Below are positions 7,344 through 15,156 of a DNA stretch of 22,927 bases, piece by piece. Origin of the DNA: JBKEAJ01 sp047972135 (GTDB lineage Bacteria; Bacteroidota; Bacteroidia; Bacteroidales; Prolixibacteraceae); NCBI GenBank assembly GCA_047972135.1, contig JBKEAJ010000109.1, positions 1-22,927 on the forward strand, given 5' to 3'. The first letter of the stretch is position 1, and each line of letters opens with the position of its first letter. Made by a program: the position numbers and the translations under genes. A model generated the notes under the pieces. The model was not told the DNA's origin. It was given only the letters and a program-made list of their open reading frames with translations, and did not search any database.

Positions 7344-8819
7344 ATGAGCAAAGGGCTGACACCTAAAGAAGAAAATTACTCGCAGTGGTACTTAGATATA
7401 GTGGCAAAGGCTGAACTAGCCGAAAACTCTGCCGTGAGAGGCTGCATGGTAATCAAACCCTACGGATACGCAATATGGGAGAAAATGCAGGCAATACTCG
7501 ACAGAATGTTTAAGGAAACAGGACACGAAAACGCCTACTTCCCGTTGTTTATCCCAAAGTCCTTTTTTAGCAAGGAAGCTCAGCATGTTGACGGATTTGC
7601 AAAGGAATGTGCCATTGTTACCCACTATCGACTGATGAACGACCCCGACGGAAACGGCGTAGTGGTTGACCCCGATGCTAAACTCGAAGAAGAATATATC
7701 GTTAGACCAACTTCCGAGACCATTATATGGAATACTTATAAAAATTGGATACAGTCTTATCGCGATTTGCCGATACTCTGCAACCAATGGGCAAACGTGG
7801 TGAGATGGGAAATGCGTACACGCCTGTTCCTCCGCACTGCCGAGTTCCTTTGGCAGGAAGGACATACGGCTCACGCCACCGAAACAGAAGCCGTCGAGGA
7901 AACAGAGAAAATGCTAAACGTATATGCCGAGTTTGCCGAGAAATATATGGGCATGCCCGTCGTAAAAGGAATAAAAACTGAATCCGAGAGATTTGCAGGC
8001 GCAGTGGAAACACTTTGCATTGAGGCACTTATGCAAGACGGCAAAGCCCTGCAAGCTGGGACATCCCACTTCTTAGGACAAAACTTCGCCAAAGCCTTTG
8101 ATGTGAAATTTGCAAATAAAGAGGGCAAGGAAGACCACGTATGGGCAACATCGTGGGGCGTGTCTACACGCCTGATGGGTGCGCTAATTATGGCTCACTC
8201 CGACAACAATGGTCTAGTGCTGCCTCCCGCACTAGCACCTATACAAGTCGTTGTCGTTCCTATATATAAAGGCGACGAACAGCTGGACGAGATAATCGAG
8301 GCAATGAAACCAATAGCCGACGCTCTGAAAGAGAGGGGTATCAGTGTTAAGATTGACCATAACGACACTAAAAAACCAGGCTGGAAGTTTGCCGAATACG
8401 AAATGAAAGGCGTCCCTATCAGACTTGCCGTCGGCAAAAGAGATTTAGAGAACGGAACCGTAGAACTGGCAAGACGAGACACCCTAGAGAAATTCTCAGT
8501 GAAACAATCAGAGATTGTCGAGCTTATTCCAAGATTATTGGACGAAATACAAGATAATATCTTCAACAAAGCACATAAATTTAGAGCCGAAAATACCACC
8601 GAAGTAAATAGCTACGACGAATTTAAAAAGGTGCTGAAAGCTAAAGGCGGCTTTATTTCTGCACACTGGGACGGCTCTGCCGAAAGCGAAGAGAAAATTA
8701 AAAATGAAACGAAAGCTACAATCAGATGCATACCTTTGGACGCTAAAACTGAGGATGGCAAGTGCATTATCAGCGGGAGACCGTCGAAGAAACGAGTGCT
8801 CTTTGCCGTGAGTTATTAG
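7344..8819 (+). CDS. proS: Prolyl-tRNA synthetase (eukaryote/archaeal-type)
   Basis: Class II aminoacyl-tRNA synthetase charging tRNA-Pro in the cytoplasm. It has 491 residues, the length of the short eukaryote/archaeal-like ProRS lacking the bacterial INS editing insertion; bacterial-type enzymes are near 570. Visible features are the N-terminal SQWYLDIV...RGCMVIKPYGYAIWE segment, RPTSET (121-126), RWEMRTRLFLRTAEFLWQEGHTAH (class II motif 2 region, about 144-167), GTSHFLGQNF (about 239), and WGVSTRLMGALIMAHSD (motif 3, about 261). The anticodon-binding domain covers about 290-395, and the C-terminal domain ends in the family's characteristic Tyr. ATG 7344 is chosen over the in-frame start at 7308, which overlaps the -7 box. 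Its stop codon lies inside a heptad array. It heads a run with pepT, tilS and a PspC gene. Confidence 0.96.
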   Translation: MSKGLTPKEENYSQWYLDIVAKAELAENSAVRGCMVIKPYGYAIWEKMQAILDRMFKETGHENAYFPLFIPKSFFSKEAQHVDGFAKECAIVTHYRLMNDPDGNGVVVDPDAKLEEEYIVRPTSETIIWNTYKNWIQSYRDLPILCNQWANVVRWEMRTRLFLRTAEFLWQEGHTAHATETEAVEETEKMLNVYAEFAEKYMGMPVVKGIKTESERFAGAVETLCIEALMQDGKALQAGTSHFLGQNFAKAFDVKFANKEGKEDHVWATSWGVSTRLMGALIMAHSDNNGLVLPPALAPIQVVVVPIYKGDEQLDEIIEAMKPIADALKERGISVKIDHNDTKKPGWKFAEYEMKGVPIRLAVGKRDLENGTVELARRDTLEKFSVKQSEIVELIPRLLDEIQDNIFNKAHKFRAENTTEVNSYDEFKKVLKAKGGFISAHWDGSAESEEKIKNETKATIRCIPLDAKTEDGKCIISGRPSKKRVLFAVSY

Positions 8820-8845
8820 TTGTTAGTTGTTAGTTATTAGTTGTT
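8811..8845. repeat. Heptad array AGTTRTT (5 units) across the proS stop
   Basis: Five uninterrupted 7-bp units, AGTTATT, AGTTGTT, AGTTGTT, AGTTATT, AGTTGTT, begin inside the last codons of proS (agt tat tag) and fill most of the 40-bp gap before pepT. Three units of AGTTGTT recur at 14722-14742 in front of the sulfatase gene. Confidence 0.85.
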
Positions 8846-8859
8846 AAAAGATAAATACC

Positions 8860-10092
8860 ATGAACACAGATAATAAGGTAGTCGATTTATTTCTTGAACT
8901 TGTAGGGCACAACACACAGTCGGACTACGACAATGCAGATACACCCTCAAGCCCCAATCAAAAAGTACTGGCAGACATAGTGGCTAAGAAACTGTCGGAC
9001 ATAGGATTGCAAAACGTAGAACTTACCAATCAGGCGTATGTATATGCTACGCTGCCGTCGAATGTCGACAAGCAAACGCCAACAATTGGTTTTATTGCCC
9101 ACCTAGACACTAGCCCCGATTTCTCGGGAGAGAATCCTAAACCTCAGGTTATCAGTAATTATGACGGCTCGGACATTATCCTGAATAAGGAGGGAAATAT
9201 TATATTGTCGCCCACCAATTTTCCCGAAATGCTTGATTATAAGGGACAAGATATTATTTGTACAGACGGCACTACCCTACTGGGAGCTGACGATAAAGCT
9301 GGTGTAGCCGAAATAATTACGGCAATGGAATATCTGATAAAACATCCCGAAATAAAACACGGCGAAATAAAAGTGGGCTTCACCCCCGACGAGGAAATAG
9401 GACGTGGTGCAGACCATTTCGACGTTCAGCACTTTGCCGCAGATTTTGCATTTACCATCGACGGCGGGCAAATCGGCGAGTTGGAATATGAAAACTTCAA
9501 TGCTGCCGGTGCTAAAATCGAAATCGACGGACGAATTATCCACCCCGGATATGCCAAAGACAAAATGATTAATTCCATCATTATCGGCAACAAACTCCTG
9601 TCGATGCTTCCTGCCCACAGCAGACCCGAACACACCACAGGCGACGAGGGCTTCTTCCATGTCATGGAGTTTAAGGGCGAGGTGGAGAAGACTACAATAC
9701 AACTAATTGTTAGAGACCACAATGCAGACAAATTCGACAAACAAAAGGACTTACTGAAAAGCATTGTCAATACAATCAACAGCGAATATCCAAACTCTAC
9801 CAAACTCACTATCACTGAGCAGTATAGAAATATGAGAGAGAAATTTGAAGGCAAAGAGTATATCATAGATATAGCCCGGGAGGCAATGCTCAAATCCGAA
9901 GTAACACCAATCATAAAGGCTATACGTGGAGGAACAGACGGTGCTAGACTGTCGTACATGGGACTACCCTGCCCCAATATATTTGCAGGTGGTCATAATT
10001 TCCATGGTAAGTTTGAATACCTGCCTATTCAATCAATGAAAAAAGCAGTAGAAGTGATTGTAAATATTGCAGAGATTGCCACAAATAAATAG
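8860..10092 (+). CDS. pepT: Peptidase T (tripeptide aminopeptidase)
   Basis: Cytoplasmic zinc aminopeptidase of the M20B family releasing the N-terminal residue from tripeptides; 410 residues, the usual length. Metal and catalytic residues of PepT can be placed: H and D in FIAHLDTS (about 81 and 83), D in LLGADDKAG (about 144), the EE pair in FTPDEEIGRGAD (about 178-179), D in TIDGGQIGE (about 201), and H in FAGGHNFHGKFE (about 378). The dimerisation/lid domain lies between about 208 and 320, and RGGTDGARLS near 355 is also typical. The ATG lies 40 bp after proS, and tilS starts 13 bp after its stop, so at least pepT and tilS should share a transcript. Confidence 0.95.
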   Translation: MNTDNKVVDLFLELVGHNTQSDYDNADTPSSPNQKVLADIVAKKLSDIGLQNVELTNQAYVYATLPSNVDKQTPTIGFIAHLDTSPDFSGENPKPQVISNYDGSDIILNKEGNIILSPTNFPEMLDYKGQDIICTDGTTLLGADDKAGVAEIITAMEYLIKHPEIKHGEIKVGFTPDEEIGRGADHFDVQHFAADFAFTIDGGQIGELEYENFNAAGAKIEIDGRIIHPGYAKDKMINSIIIGNKLLSMLPAHSRPEHTTGDEGFFHVMEFKGEVEKTTIQLIVRDHNADKFDKQKDLLKSIVNTINSEYPNSTKLTITEQYRNMREKFEGKEYIIDIAREAMLKSEVTPIIKAIRGGTDGARLSYMGLPCPNIFAGGHNFHGKFEYLPIQSMKKAVEVIVNIAEIATNK

Positions 10093-10105
10093 AGCACAAA
10101 CAAGT

Positions 10106-11434
10106 ATGCTAGAGCGTTTAAAGAAATATATAGAAACGAATAAGCTCCTCGACAAGGGCGACAAAATACTACTGGCTGTCAGTGGTGGCGCCGACTCTAT
10201 GGCCATGCTCCACCTATTCTCATGCTTGGAATACGACTTTGCCGTAGCCCACTGCAATTTTCAACTGCGAGGCTTAGAGTCCGATAGAGACCAACGTCTT
10301 GTCATGGAAGTAGCCGAAAGAAAGGGAATTGAGATTTTTACAAAACAGTTCGACACCCAAGTATATGCTCAGAACAAAGGCATATCTATAGAAATGGCAG
10401 CACGGGAGCTGCGCTATGGCTGGTTTGAAGCAGTCTGCAAAGTGAAAGGCTTTAATAAAATCGCCACCGCCCACCATCGTGAAGACCGCATAGAAACAGT
10501 ACTGATAAACATGATGCGGGGCACAGGTCTGAAAGGGCTTATCGCTTTGTCATGCAGAAACGGCAACATTATACGCCCCATCCTTTTTGCCAATAAACCG
10601 GAGATAATAGAGTATATCAGAGACAAGGAAATTCCATTCATCGTCGATAGCAGCAACCTCGATACTAAAATCATAAGAAACCATATACGCAAAAACATAA
10701 TCCCCTTATTTTCAGAAATAAACACAGCCTACGAACAGAACTTTATCAATACAATAGAGGTACTCGAAGAAAGCTACAAAATATTCCAATCGCAGGTGCA
10801 ACACATTGAAGACAGCTGTGTTCTGCTCAAAAAAGACGGTACTGAGATTTCGATTGAGCCATTGATTGAAGCAGGAAACACCAAAACATACCTTTTTGAA
10901 CTCCTCAGCCCATACGGCGTGAACCCTTCAATGGCAGGAGATATTGCAAATGCACTGACTGGAGAACCCGGAAAAATATTTATTACTCCGACACACAAAA
11001 TACTAAAAGACCGCAATCACCTGATTATTCAGAAGATACAAGACTCCAAAGAGGAGATAATATATATAGGCAAGGATGATACAGAGATTAACACTCCCAT
11101 AGTGCTGAGTCTTGAAGTAATAAACGTGGATAATGACTACCGCATCAGCAGAGACGAATGTACTGCCGACATCGACTACGACAAACTGCAATTCCCTCTA
11201 TTGCTGCGCCACCCCAACACAGGCGACTATTTCCACCCGTTGGGACTGAAAGGCAACAAGAAACTTAGCGATTTTATGACCGACATAAAACTCAGCCGCT
11301 TTAAAAAAGAAAAAGTATGGCTGCTCTGCAATGGCGAACAAATAGTGTGGGTACTCGGTTTGCGCCTCGACAACAGATATAGGATAACATCCCAAACAAA
11401 AAAGATATTGAGAATAAAATACACAACACCGTAA
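10106..11434 (+). CDS. tilS: tRNA(Ile)-lysidine synthetase
   Basis: Modifies C34 of the CAU-anticodon tRNA-Ile to lysidine, using ATP and lysine, so that it reads AUA codons; essential in most bacteria. The protein has 442 residues from ATG 10106; an upstream in-frame ATG at 10067 lies inside pepT and is disfavoured. The PP-loop ATP pyrophosphatase motif SGGADS is at residues 26-31, followed by the N-type core (HCNFQLRGLESDRDQ; ATAHHREDRIETVLINMMRGTGLKGL). The C-terminal TilS domain is recognisable from LLRHPNTGDYFHPLGLKGNKKLSDFMTDIKLSRFKK. It is the third gene of the proS-pepT-tilS-PspC run, 13 bp after pepT and 17 bp before the PspC gene. Confidence 0.95.
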   Translation: MLERLKKYIETNKLLDKGDKILLAVSGGADSMAMLHLFSCLEYDFAVAHCNFQLRGLESDRDQRLVMEVAERKGIEIFTKQFDTQVYAQNKGISIEMAARELRYGWFEAVCKVKGFNKIATAHHREDRIETVLINMMRGTGLKGLIALSCRNGNIIRPILFANKPEIIEYIRDKEIPFIVDSSNLDTKIIRNHIRKNIIPLFSEINTAYEQNFINTIEVLEESYKIFQSQVQHIEDSCVLLKKDGTEISIEPLIEAGNTKTYLFELLSPYGVNPSMAGDIANALTGEPGKIFITPTHKILKDRNHLIIQKIQDSKEEIIYIGKDDTEINTPIVLSLEVINVDNDYRISRDECTADIDYDKLQFPLLLRHPNTGDYFHPLGLKGNKKLSDFMTDIKLSRFKKEKVWLLCNGEQIVWVLGLRLDNRYRITSQTKKILRIKYTTP

Positions 11435-11451
11435 TTAAAGATTTCAAAAAG

Positions 11452-11637
11452 ATGGCCCATAAAAGATTTTACCGCAACTCAACAGAGAAGAAAATTGCCG
11501 GTGTCTGCTCAGGCATTGCCGAATACTTTGACATAGACCCCACCATCGTGAGAATAATATTTGCTATTCTGATTCTAGGATACGGCACAGGACTACTCGC
11601 CTACCTGATTGTTTGGATTATTGCCCCCGAAAGATAA
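11452..11637 (+). CDS. Small PspC-domain membrane protein
   Basis: 61 residues forming a minimal PspC domain: RFYRNSTEKKIAGVCSGIAEYFDIDPTIVRIIF followed by one hydrophobic segment (about 35-57) ending WIIAPER. PspC-domain proteins sit in the inner membrane; in enterobacteria PspC is part of the phage-shock envelope-stress response. No other psp gene is nearby, so a stress role is inference only. It is last in the tilS run, 17 bp after tilS. No clear T-tailed terminator follows, only the repeat island. Confidence 0.88.
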   Translation: MAHKRFYRNSTEKKIAGVCSGIAEYFDIDPTIVRIIFAILILGYGTGLLAYLIVWIIAPER

Positions 11638-11703
11638 ACAGAAGAAATGCGAATGCAAGGTTGAATCGCTTAAAACTCAATGAATTATACCAATAAATGT
11701 ATA

Positions 11704-11725
11704 TCCTCCTGCTTTAGCTGGAGGA
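11704..11725. repeat. Small hairpin TCCTCC...GGAGGA
   Basis: Inverted repeat with stem TCCTCC/GGAGGA, a T-T mismatch, then GC/GC and a 4-nt loop. There is no T-tract on either side, so it is not a canonical terminator. It is 67 bp past the PspC gene. Confidence 0.55.
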
Positions 11726-11743
11726 ATAATGTAAACACCCGCC

Positions 11744-11778
11744 CTCTTAGAATGGCTTTAGCCTAAATTATTAGAGGC
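11744..11778. repeat. Imperfect inverted repeat with GGCT/AGCC core
   Basis: Outer arms CCTCT (11744-11748) and AGAGG (11774-11778) enclose a GGCT-TT-AGCC centre, with mismatched AT-rich sequence between. It is part of the repeat island. Confidence 0.45.
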
Positions 11779-11817
11779 AATGCTGTGATGTTACGATGAC
11801 AACAGTCAATACACGAA

Positions 11818-11893
11818 CGTCATTGCGAGGAACCAGCGACGACGCAATCTCTGGCAACGAAGAACAGATTGCCACGCTACGCTCGCAATGACG
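11818..11893. repeat. Full 76-bp palindromic element (GTCATTGCGAG family)
   Basis: Perfect 12-bp terminal inverted repeats, CGTCATTGCGAG and CTCGCAATGACG, bound a 52-bp interior that also contains GCAATCT/AGATTGC self-complementarity. Other copies are at 111-173 (truncated), 17323-17398 (full length) and 22339-22353 (terminus only). The size and symmetry resemble REP/MITE-type elements; no transposase for it is seen. Confidence 0.88.
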
Positions 11894-11943
11894 AAAAAAA
11901 TAAATTTAGTGTAGGTGCAGAACATTTTCTGTCCCTTACAAAC

Positions 11944-11991
11944 GGCTGAAAGCCTGAATCAGTTCAGCCCATGGCAACGCCATGGGGAAAG
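11944..11991. repeat. 48-bp element with CCCATGGC/GCCATGGG palindrome
   Basis: It matches the reverse complement of 22876-22923 at 47 of 48 positions. It contains a perfect 8-bp stem with a 3-nt loop (CCCATGGC-AAC-GCCATGGG) and a smaller GGCT-GAA-AGCC hairpin. Confidence 0.88.
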
Positions 11992-12180
11992 ATACGCCAC
12001 CAACCCCATTCCGTCATGGATTGCAGGATGATAATAGATGAAGAATAAAATATTTATAATGAAAAATAGAAACCACCTCGCCTTCAAAAGGAGGGAATTT
12101 AAAAAATCATATAATTCTAACAGACAGCTTATTATACATAAACATATAGAAATTTAATAATGTAGAAAAGTACATATAAA

Positions 12181-12188
12181 TAAATTTG
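12181..12188 (+). promoter_or_regulatory. -7 box TAAATTTG for the DUF4197 gene
   Basis: Exact TAnnTTTG match 41 bp upstream of the ATG at 12230. No clear -33 TTTG was found at normal spacing. Confidence 0.55.
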
Positions 12189-12229
12189 TATAGTTTTACG
12201 CTCTGAATATTAATTAAATTCCAAATAGT

Positions 12230-13045
12230 ATGAAAAAGATAGTCTTACTTACCGCTTCGCTTATCGCACTGTTCAGCATTGGCGTAGAAGCTCAATCGCT
12301 ACAAAGTATTCTCGAAAGTCTTACAGGCTCAAGCTCGTCGGAAGAAACCACAACAAATTCAAGCAGTTCAAGTAGCACGACGACACCAACAAGCACCGGC
12401 ACTAGTAGCTCTAGCAGTTCTAGCTCAATACTTTCGTCTCTCACTCAAAGTCAGGCAAGCGACGGAATAAGAGAAGCACTGATACAAGGAGTAGTGGAAG
12501 GTGTCGGTCTGGTCTCTAAGAAAAACGGCTATTATGGCGATGCACTTATAAAAATAGGGTTTCCCGAAGAACTGCAAAAAGTAGAGTCTACACTTCGTGC
12601 TGTCGGCATGGATAAGGTGGTAGACAAAGGCGTTCAAGTATTAAATCGTGCTGCTGAAGATGCAGCCTCAGCAGCTACAGATATTTTTGTGAGTGCCATA
12701 AAAGAAATGACCCTGCAAGATGCCATAGGTCTAGTTACCGGTGGCGACAACGCAGCAACAGAGTACCTAAAAAGCCATACCTCAGCAAAACTTATCGAGA
12801 AATTGAGTCCAAGCATCGAGACTTCTTTAGACAAGGTGAATGCTACAAAATACTGGAGCAACATCATTACAAAGTACAACGCAATGCCATTCGCACAAGA
12901 ACAAGTTGAACCCGATTTGACAAAGTATGTGGCAGAGAAAGCCGTTGACGGACTGTTCGTAAAAATTGCAGACGAAGAAAAGCAAATCCGTGAAGACCCT
13001 GTGTCTCGTACTTCCGATATTCTTAAATCGGTATTTGGAAATTAA
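12230..13045 (+). CDS. DUF4197 exported protein
   Basis: 271 residues. The signal peptide MKKIVLLTASLIALFSIGVEAQ is cleaved near residue 22. A Ser/Thr-rich low-complexity linker covers about 30-72 (SSSSEETTTNSSSSSSTTTP). The rest is a DUF4197 domain, recognised from LIQGVVEGVGLVSKKNGYYG...IKIGFPEELQKVE, FVSAIKEMTLQDAIGLVTGGDNAATEYL, and a C-terminal VAEKAVDGLFVKIADEEKQIREDP...TSDILKSVFGN. The function of DUF4197 is not known. The export signal places it in the periplasm or at the surface. It has its own -7 box (12181-12188), is monocistronic, and converges with the sulfatase gene over the hairpin at 13053-13095. Confidence 0.88.
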   Translation: MKKIVLLTASLIALFSIGVEAQSLQSILESLTGSSSSEETTTNSSSSSSTTTPTSTGTSSSSSSSSILSSLTQSQASDGIREALIQGVVEGVGLVSKKNGYYGDALIKIGFPEELQKVESTLRAVGMDKVVDKGVQVLNRAAEDAASAATDIFVSAIKEMTLQDAIGLVTGGDNAATEYLKSHTSAKLIEKLSPSIETSLDKVNATKYWSNIITKYNAMPFAQEQVEPDLTKYVAEKAVDGLFVKIADEEKQIREDPVSRTSDILKSVFGN

Positions 13046-13052
13046 TACCGCA

Positions 13053-13095
13053 ATTGAAAGTTGAATGTTGAGGATTTCAACATTCAACTTTCAAT
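13053..13095. terminator. 19-bp perfect hairpin between convergent genes
   Basis: Arms 13053-13071 and 13077-13095 are perfectly complementary (19 bp) with a 5-nt loop GGATT. It starts 7 bp past the DUF4197 stop and overlaps the sulfatase stop codon (13093-13091). There is no T-tract on either strand, so it may block transcription from both sides or protect 3' ends rather than be a classical terminator. Confidence 0.6.
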
Positions 13096-14680
13096 CCTTT
13101 GTCGGCTCACTACCCCACCAATTATTGTTAGGGTCATAGCTTTCCGACAGCATGCTCATTCGTTGTTTCTCCAACTGTGGCAGGCGTTTCTCAACAACTC
13201 CTTTCAGATAAGTAGCCTCTGCTTCTGCCGTCCACTCAGAGTCGGGTGTGGGATATGAAGCTCCCATTTTTGTTAGCATCCCAATTAGCTTATCACACAT
13301 TATACCCACTCGCTCAGCCTCCGACTGTGCCAAATCGTGCTGCTCTCCTAAATCATTCTTTAGATTATACAATTCATTGCGTCCGTCTTCATAGTAGTGA
13401 ATAAGTTTCCAATCGCCCTCCCTGATTATGGATGAAGGCTCTCCCCCTTGGTTACCATAGTGTGGATAATGCCACACCAATGGGCGTTCGGAGAGTGTAT
13501 CCCCTTTCAGCAAGGGTAACAAACTTTTTCCGTCGATATGTTCCTCTGGTCTCAGCTCAGCACCTGCCAAATCGAGAATTGTAGGGTAAAAGTCAGTTGC
13601 GATAACAGGTGTACTGCACTTTTGCCCACCTCCCATGTTGGGAACTTTTATGAAAAACGGCTCGCGTATGCCTCCCTCAAACTGATAACCCTTGCCTGCC
13701 CGCAATGGTAAATTTGAGGTTGAAAAAGCATCGCCGGCAGCAACTCCCCCATTGTCAGAAGTGAAAATTACAACCGTATTTTCTGCCAAACCTAAATCAT
13801 CAAGAGCTTTCAATACACAGCCCACAGCATCGTCCATACTCTCCACCAAACCAGCATAAACAGGATTATCCTGAACTTGCCGTATGGGTAGAAAATGTCC
13901 CATCTTAAAACCAGTGTCGGCAATGCCTGCATCTTGTGCTTTCTGTCTGTACTTAGCCCATTTCTCATGCGTGGTTTCCAAAGGAGCATGGACTGCATAA
14001 AAAGACAAATATGCAAAAAAAGCAGTGTCCCTATTTTCTTGTAGAAACTTTACGGTCTCCTTCGCAAGACGCATAGTCAGGTTTTCGCCGTCCTCAACAT
14101 TCTCAAGATTTGGGTTTTTCCATGGCGAGTAATAACCTCCATTAGGACTGCCAACATCCCAACCACCTCTGTTTATGTCGAAACCGTGATTCTCAGGCCA
14201 TGAGTCTCTGCCTCCCAAATGCCATTTCCCGGCAAAGAAAGTGCGATAGCCCGCCTCTTTCATGGCTTCGGGAAGTGTGATGTATTCTTGTGGCAAAGCT
14301 CTGACATAATCAGGCGGCAAGAGTTGATTATGCCGTCCCATACTGCGCCAAGCTTCCCCCGCAGGTGCTCCAATCCAATCAGTGATGCCATGCCTGGCTG
14401 TAAAGCGCCCCGACAAAATACTCGCCCTTGACGGACTACACACCTGCGCCGCAGCATAGCCGTCGGTAAAAATCATACCCTCCTTGGCAATCCTATCAAT
14501 ATTCGGAGTTTCGTAGAAAGTACTGCCCATCACACTCATGTCGCTGTAGCCAAAGTCATCCGCAAGAATGAACAGAAAATTTATTCTGTCGGAAGTCTTG
14601 CCTGAGGGCTTCTTTTGTCCGCAGGACATCAATAATAAAACTGTTGAAAAGATTATATTCAGAACTCTTACTGTCTTCAT
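13091..14680 (-). CDS. Cys-type sulfatase, lipoprotein
   Basis: Predicted type I sulfatase hydrolysing a sulfate ester; 529 residues. The lipoprotein signal ends LLLMSC (Cys20), so it should be anchored in an envelope membrane. The metal-binding pair is in ILADDFGYSD (D41, D42). The formylglycine site is CSPSR (C81-R85), the Cys type that needs a maturase (anSME or FGE), which is not in the window. Further motifs are FFAGKWHLGG (about 149), HAPLE and TSDNGG (about 310). Overall it resembles the Bacteroidetes arylsulfatase A / heparan-type S1 group; the substrate (host glycan or algal polysaccharide) cannot be told. No polysaccharide-utilisation genes flank it. The -7 box at 14714-14707 sits beside a heptad array. 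Confidence 0.92.
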   Translation of the reverse strand: MKTVRVLNIIFSTVLLLMSCGQKKPSGKTSDRINFLFILADDFGYSDMSVMGSTFYETPNIDRIAKEGMIFTDGYAAAQVCSPSRASILSGRFTARHGITDWIGAPAGEAWRSMGRHNQLLPPDYVRALPQEYITLPEAMKEAGYRTFFAGKWHLGGRDSWPENHGFDINRGGWDVGSPNGGYYSPWKNPNLENVEDGENLTMRLAKETVKFLQENRDTAFFAYLSFYAVHAPLETTHEKWAKYRQKAQDAGIADTGFKMGHFLPIRQVQDNPVYAGLVESMDDAVGCVLKALDDLGLAENTVVIFTSDNGGVAAGDAFSTSNLPLRAGKGYQFEGGIREPFFIKVPNMGGGQKCSTPVIATDFYPTILDLAGAELRPEEHIDGKSLLPLLKGDTLSERPLVWHYPHYGNQGGEPSSIIREGDWKLIHYYEDGRNELYNLKNDLGEQHDLAQSEAERVGIMCDKLIGMLTKMGASYPTPDSEWTAEAEATYLKGVVEKRLPQLEKQRMSMLSESYDPNNNWWGSEPTKD

Positions 14681-14706
14681 TTTTACCGCTTTTTAGATAT
14701 ATTCCT

Positions 14707-14714
14707 CAAAGATA
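14707..14714 (-). promoter_or_regulatory. -7 box TATCTTTG for the sulfatase gene
   Basis: Exact TAnnTTTG match on the minus strand, 26 bp upstream of the ATG at 14680. The -33 region (about 14735) falls inside the heptad array at 14722-14742 and shows no TTTG. Confidence 0.6.
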
Positions 14715-14721
14715 GTAAAAT

Positions 14722-14742
14722 AGTTGTTAGTTGTTAGTTGTT
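14722..14742. repeat. Heptad array AGTTGTT (3 units) in the sulfatase promoter
   Basis: Three perfect 7-bp units plus a partial fourth. It is the same unit as the array at 8811-8845. It spans the spacer and -33 zone of the sulfatase promoter. Confidence 0.8.
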
Positions 14743-14823
14743 AGTTTGAAGTTTAGGGACGTAGTCCCGATATCTTCGTAGCAAGGAGATGTACTATCGT
14801 GCGTTTCTACCAATAACAACTAC

Positions 14824-14866
14824 AAAAAAGAAGCTCCGCAGTAGGCGTTAAACCTATGCGGAGCTT
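14824..14866 (-). terminator. Rho-independent terminator of tRNA-Pro
   Basis: AAGCTCCGCA (14831-14840) pairs with TGCGGAGCTT (14857-14866); after a one-base bulge TAGG/CCTA extends the stem. On the minus strand a run of six T follows (14829-14824). It is 23 bp past the tRNA 3' end. Confidence 0.88.
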
Positions 14867-14889
14867 ATCTTTTAAAAGTGTTTTTCCGG

Positions 14890-14964
14890 TCGGGATGACT
14901 GGATTCGAACCAGCGGCCACACGCCCCCCAGACGTGTACTCTAACCGGGCTGAGCTACATCCCG
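14890..14964 (-). tRNA. tRNA-Pro (anticodon GGG)
   Basis: 75 nt including the discriminator A. The acceptor CGGGATG/CATCCCG gives the C1-G72 pair characteristic of bacterial tRNA-Pro. The D-arm is GCTC...GAGT. The anticodon stem is CACGT/GCGTG with loop CTGGGGG, so U33 precedes GGG. The T-arm is GCTGG-TTCGAAT-CCAGT. CCA is not encoded (ACCGG follows). It reads CCC and CCU codons. It has its own -7 box and terminator, so it is a single-gene unit. Confidence 0.95.
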
Positions 14965-14980
14965 CTCTATATTGCGAGTG

Positions 14981-14988
14981 CAAAGATA
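14981..14988 (-). promoter_or_regulatory. -7 box TATCTTTG for tRNA-Pro
   Basis: Exact TAnnTTTG match on the minus strand, 16 bp upstream of the tRNA 5' end. The -33 element is not obvious. A GTCGTAAAAGC / GTCGTAAATTT near-direct repeat occupies the upstream region. Confidence 0.6.
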
Positions 14989-15156
14989 TAAAATTTACGA
15001 CGCTTTTACGACGCTTTTCAATTTTAAATTTGCGAACAACAATACAACATAAACATAACACCATCAGTATAAGCACGATACACGCCATAATACTGCTTTT
15101 TTTCTAGTTAGCTAAAAAACAATTCGCAAAATTAGTGAATCGCCTGTTTTGTGTAT

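Larger units (their letters stand above)
11638..12229. other. Repeat island between PspC gene and DUF4197 gene
   Basis: 592 bp without a coding frame. In order: a small hairpin (11704-11725), an imperfect inverted repeat (11744-11778), a full 76-bp GTCATTGCGAG element (11818-11893), a 48-bp element with nested palindromes (11944-11991), an AT-rich stretch and a -7 box (12181-12188). A CTTCAAAAGGAGGGAATTT segment near 12082 also looks like a repeat fragment, but no second copy is in the window. Confidence 0.75.

Noticed and set aside
14748..14823. Possible small RNA or repeat around the GGGACGTAGTCCC hairpin
   Set aside because: The stem is only 4 bp, no second copy is in the window, and no promoter or terminator fits apart from that of tRNA-Pro on the other side.
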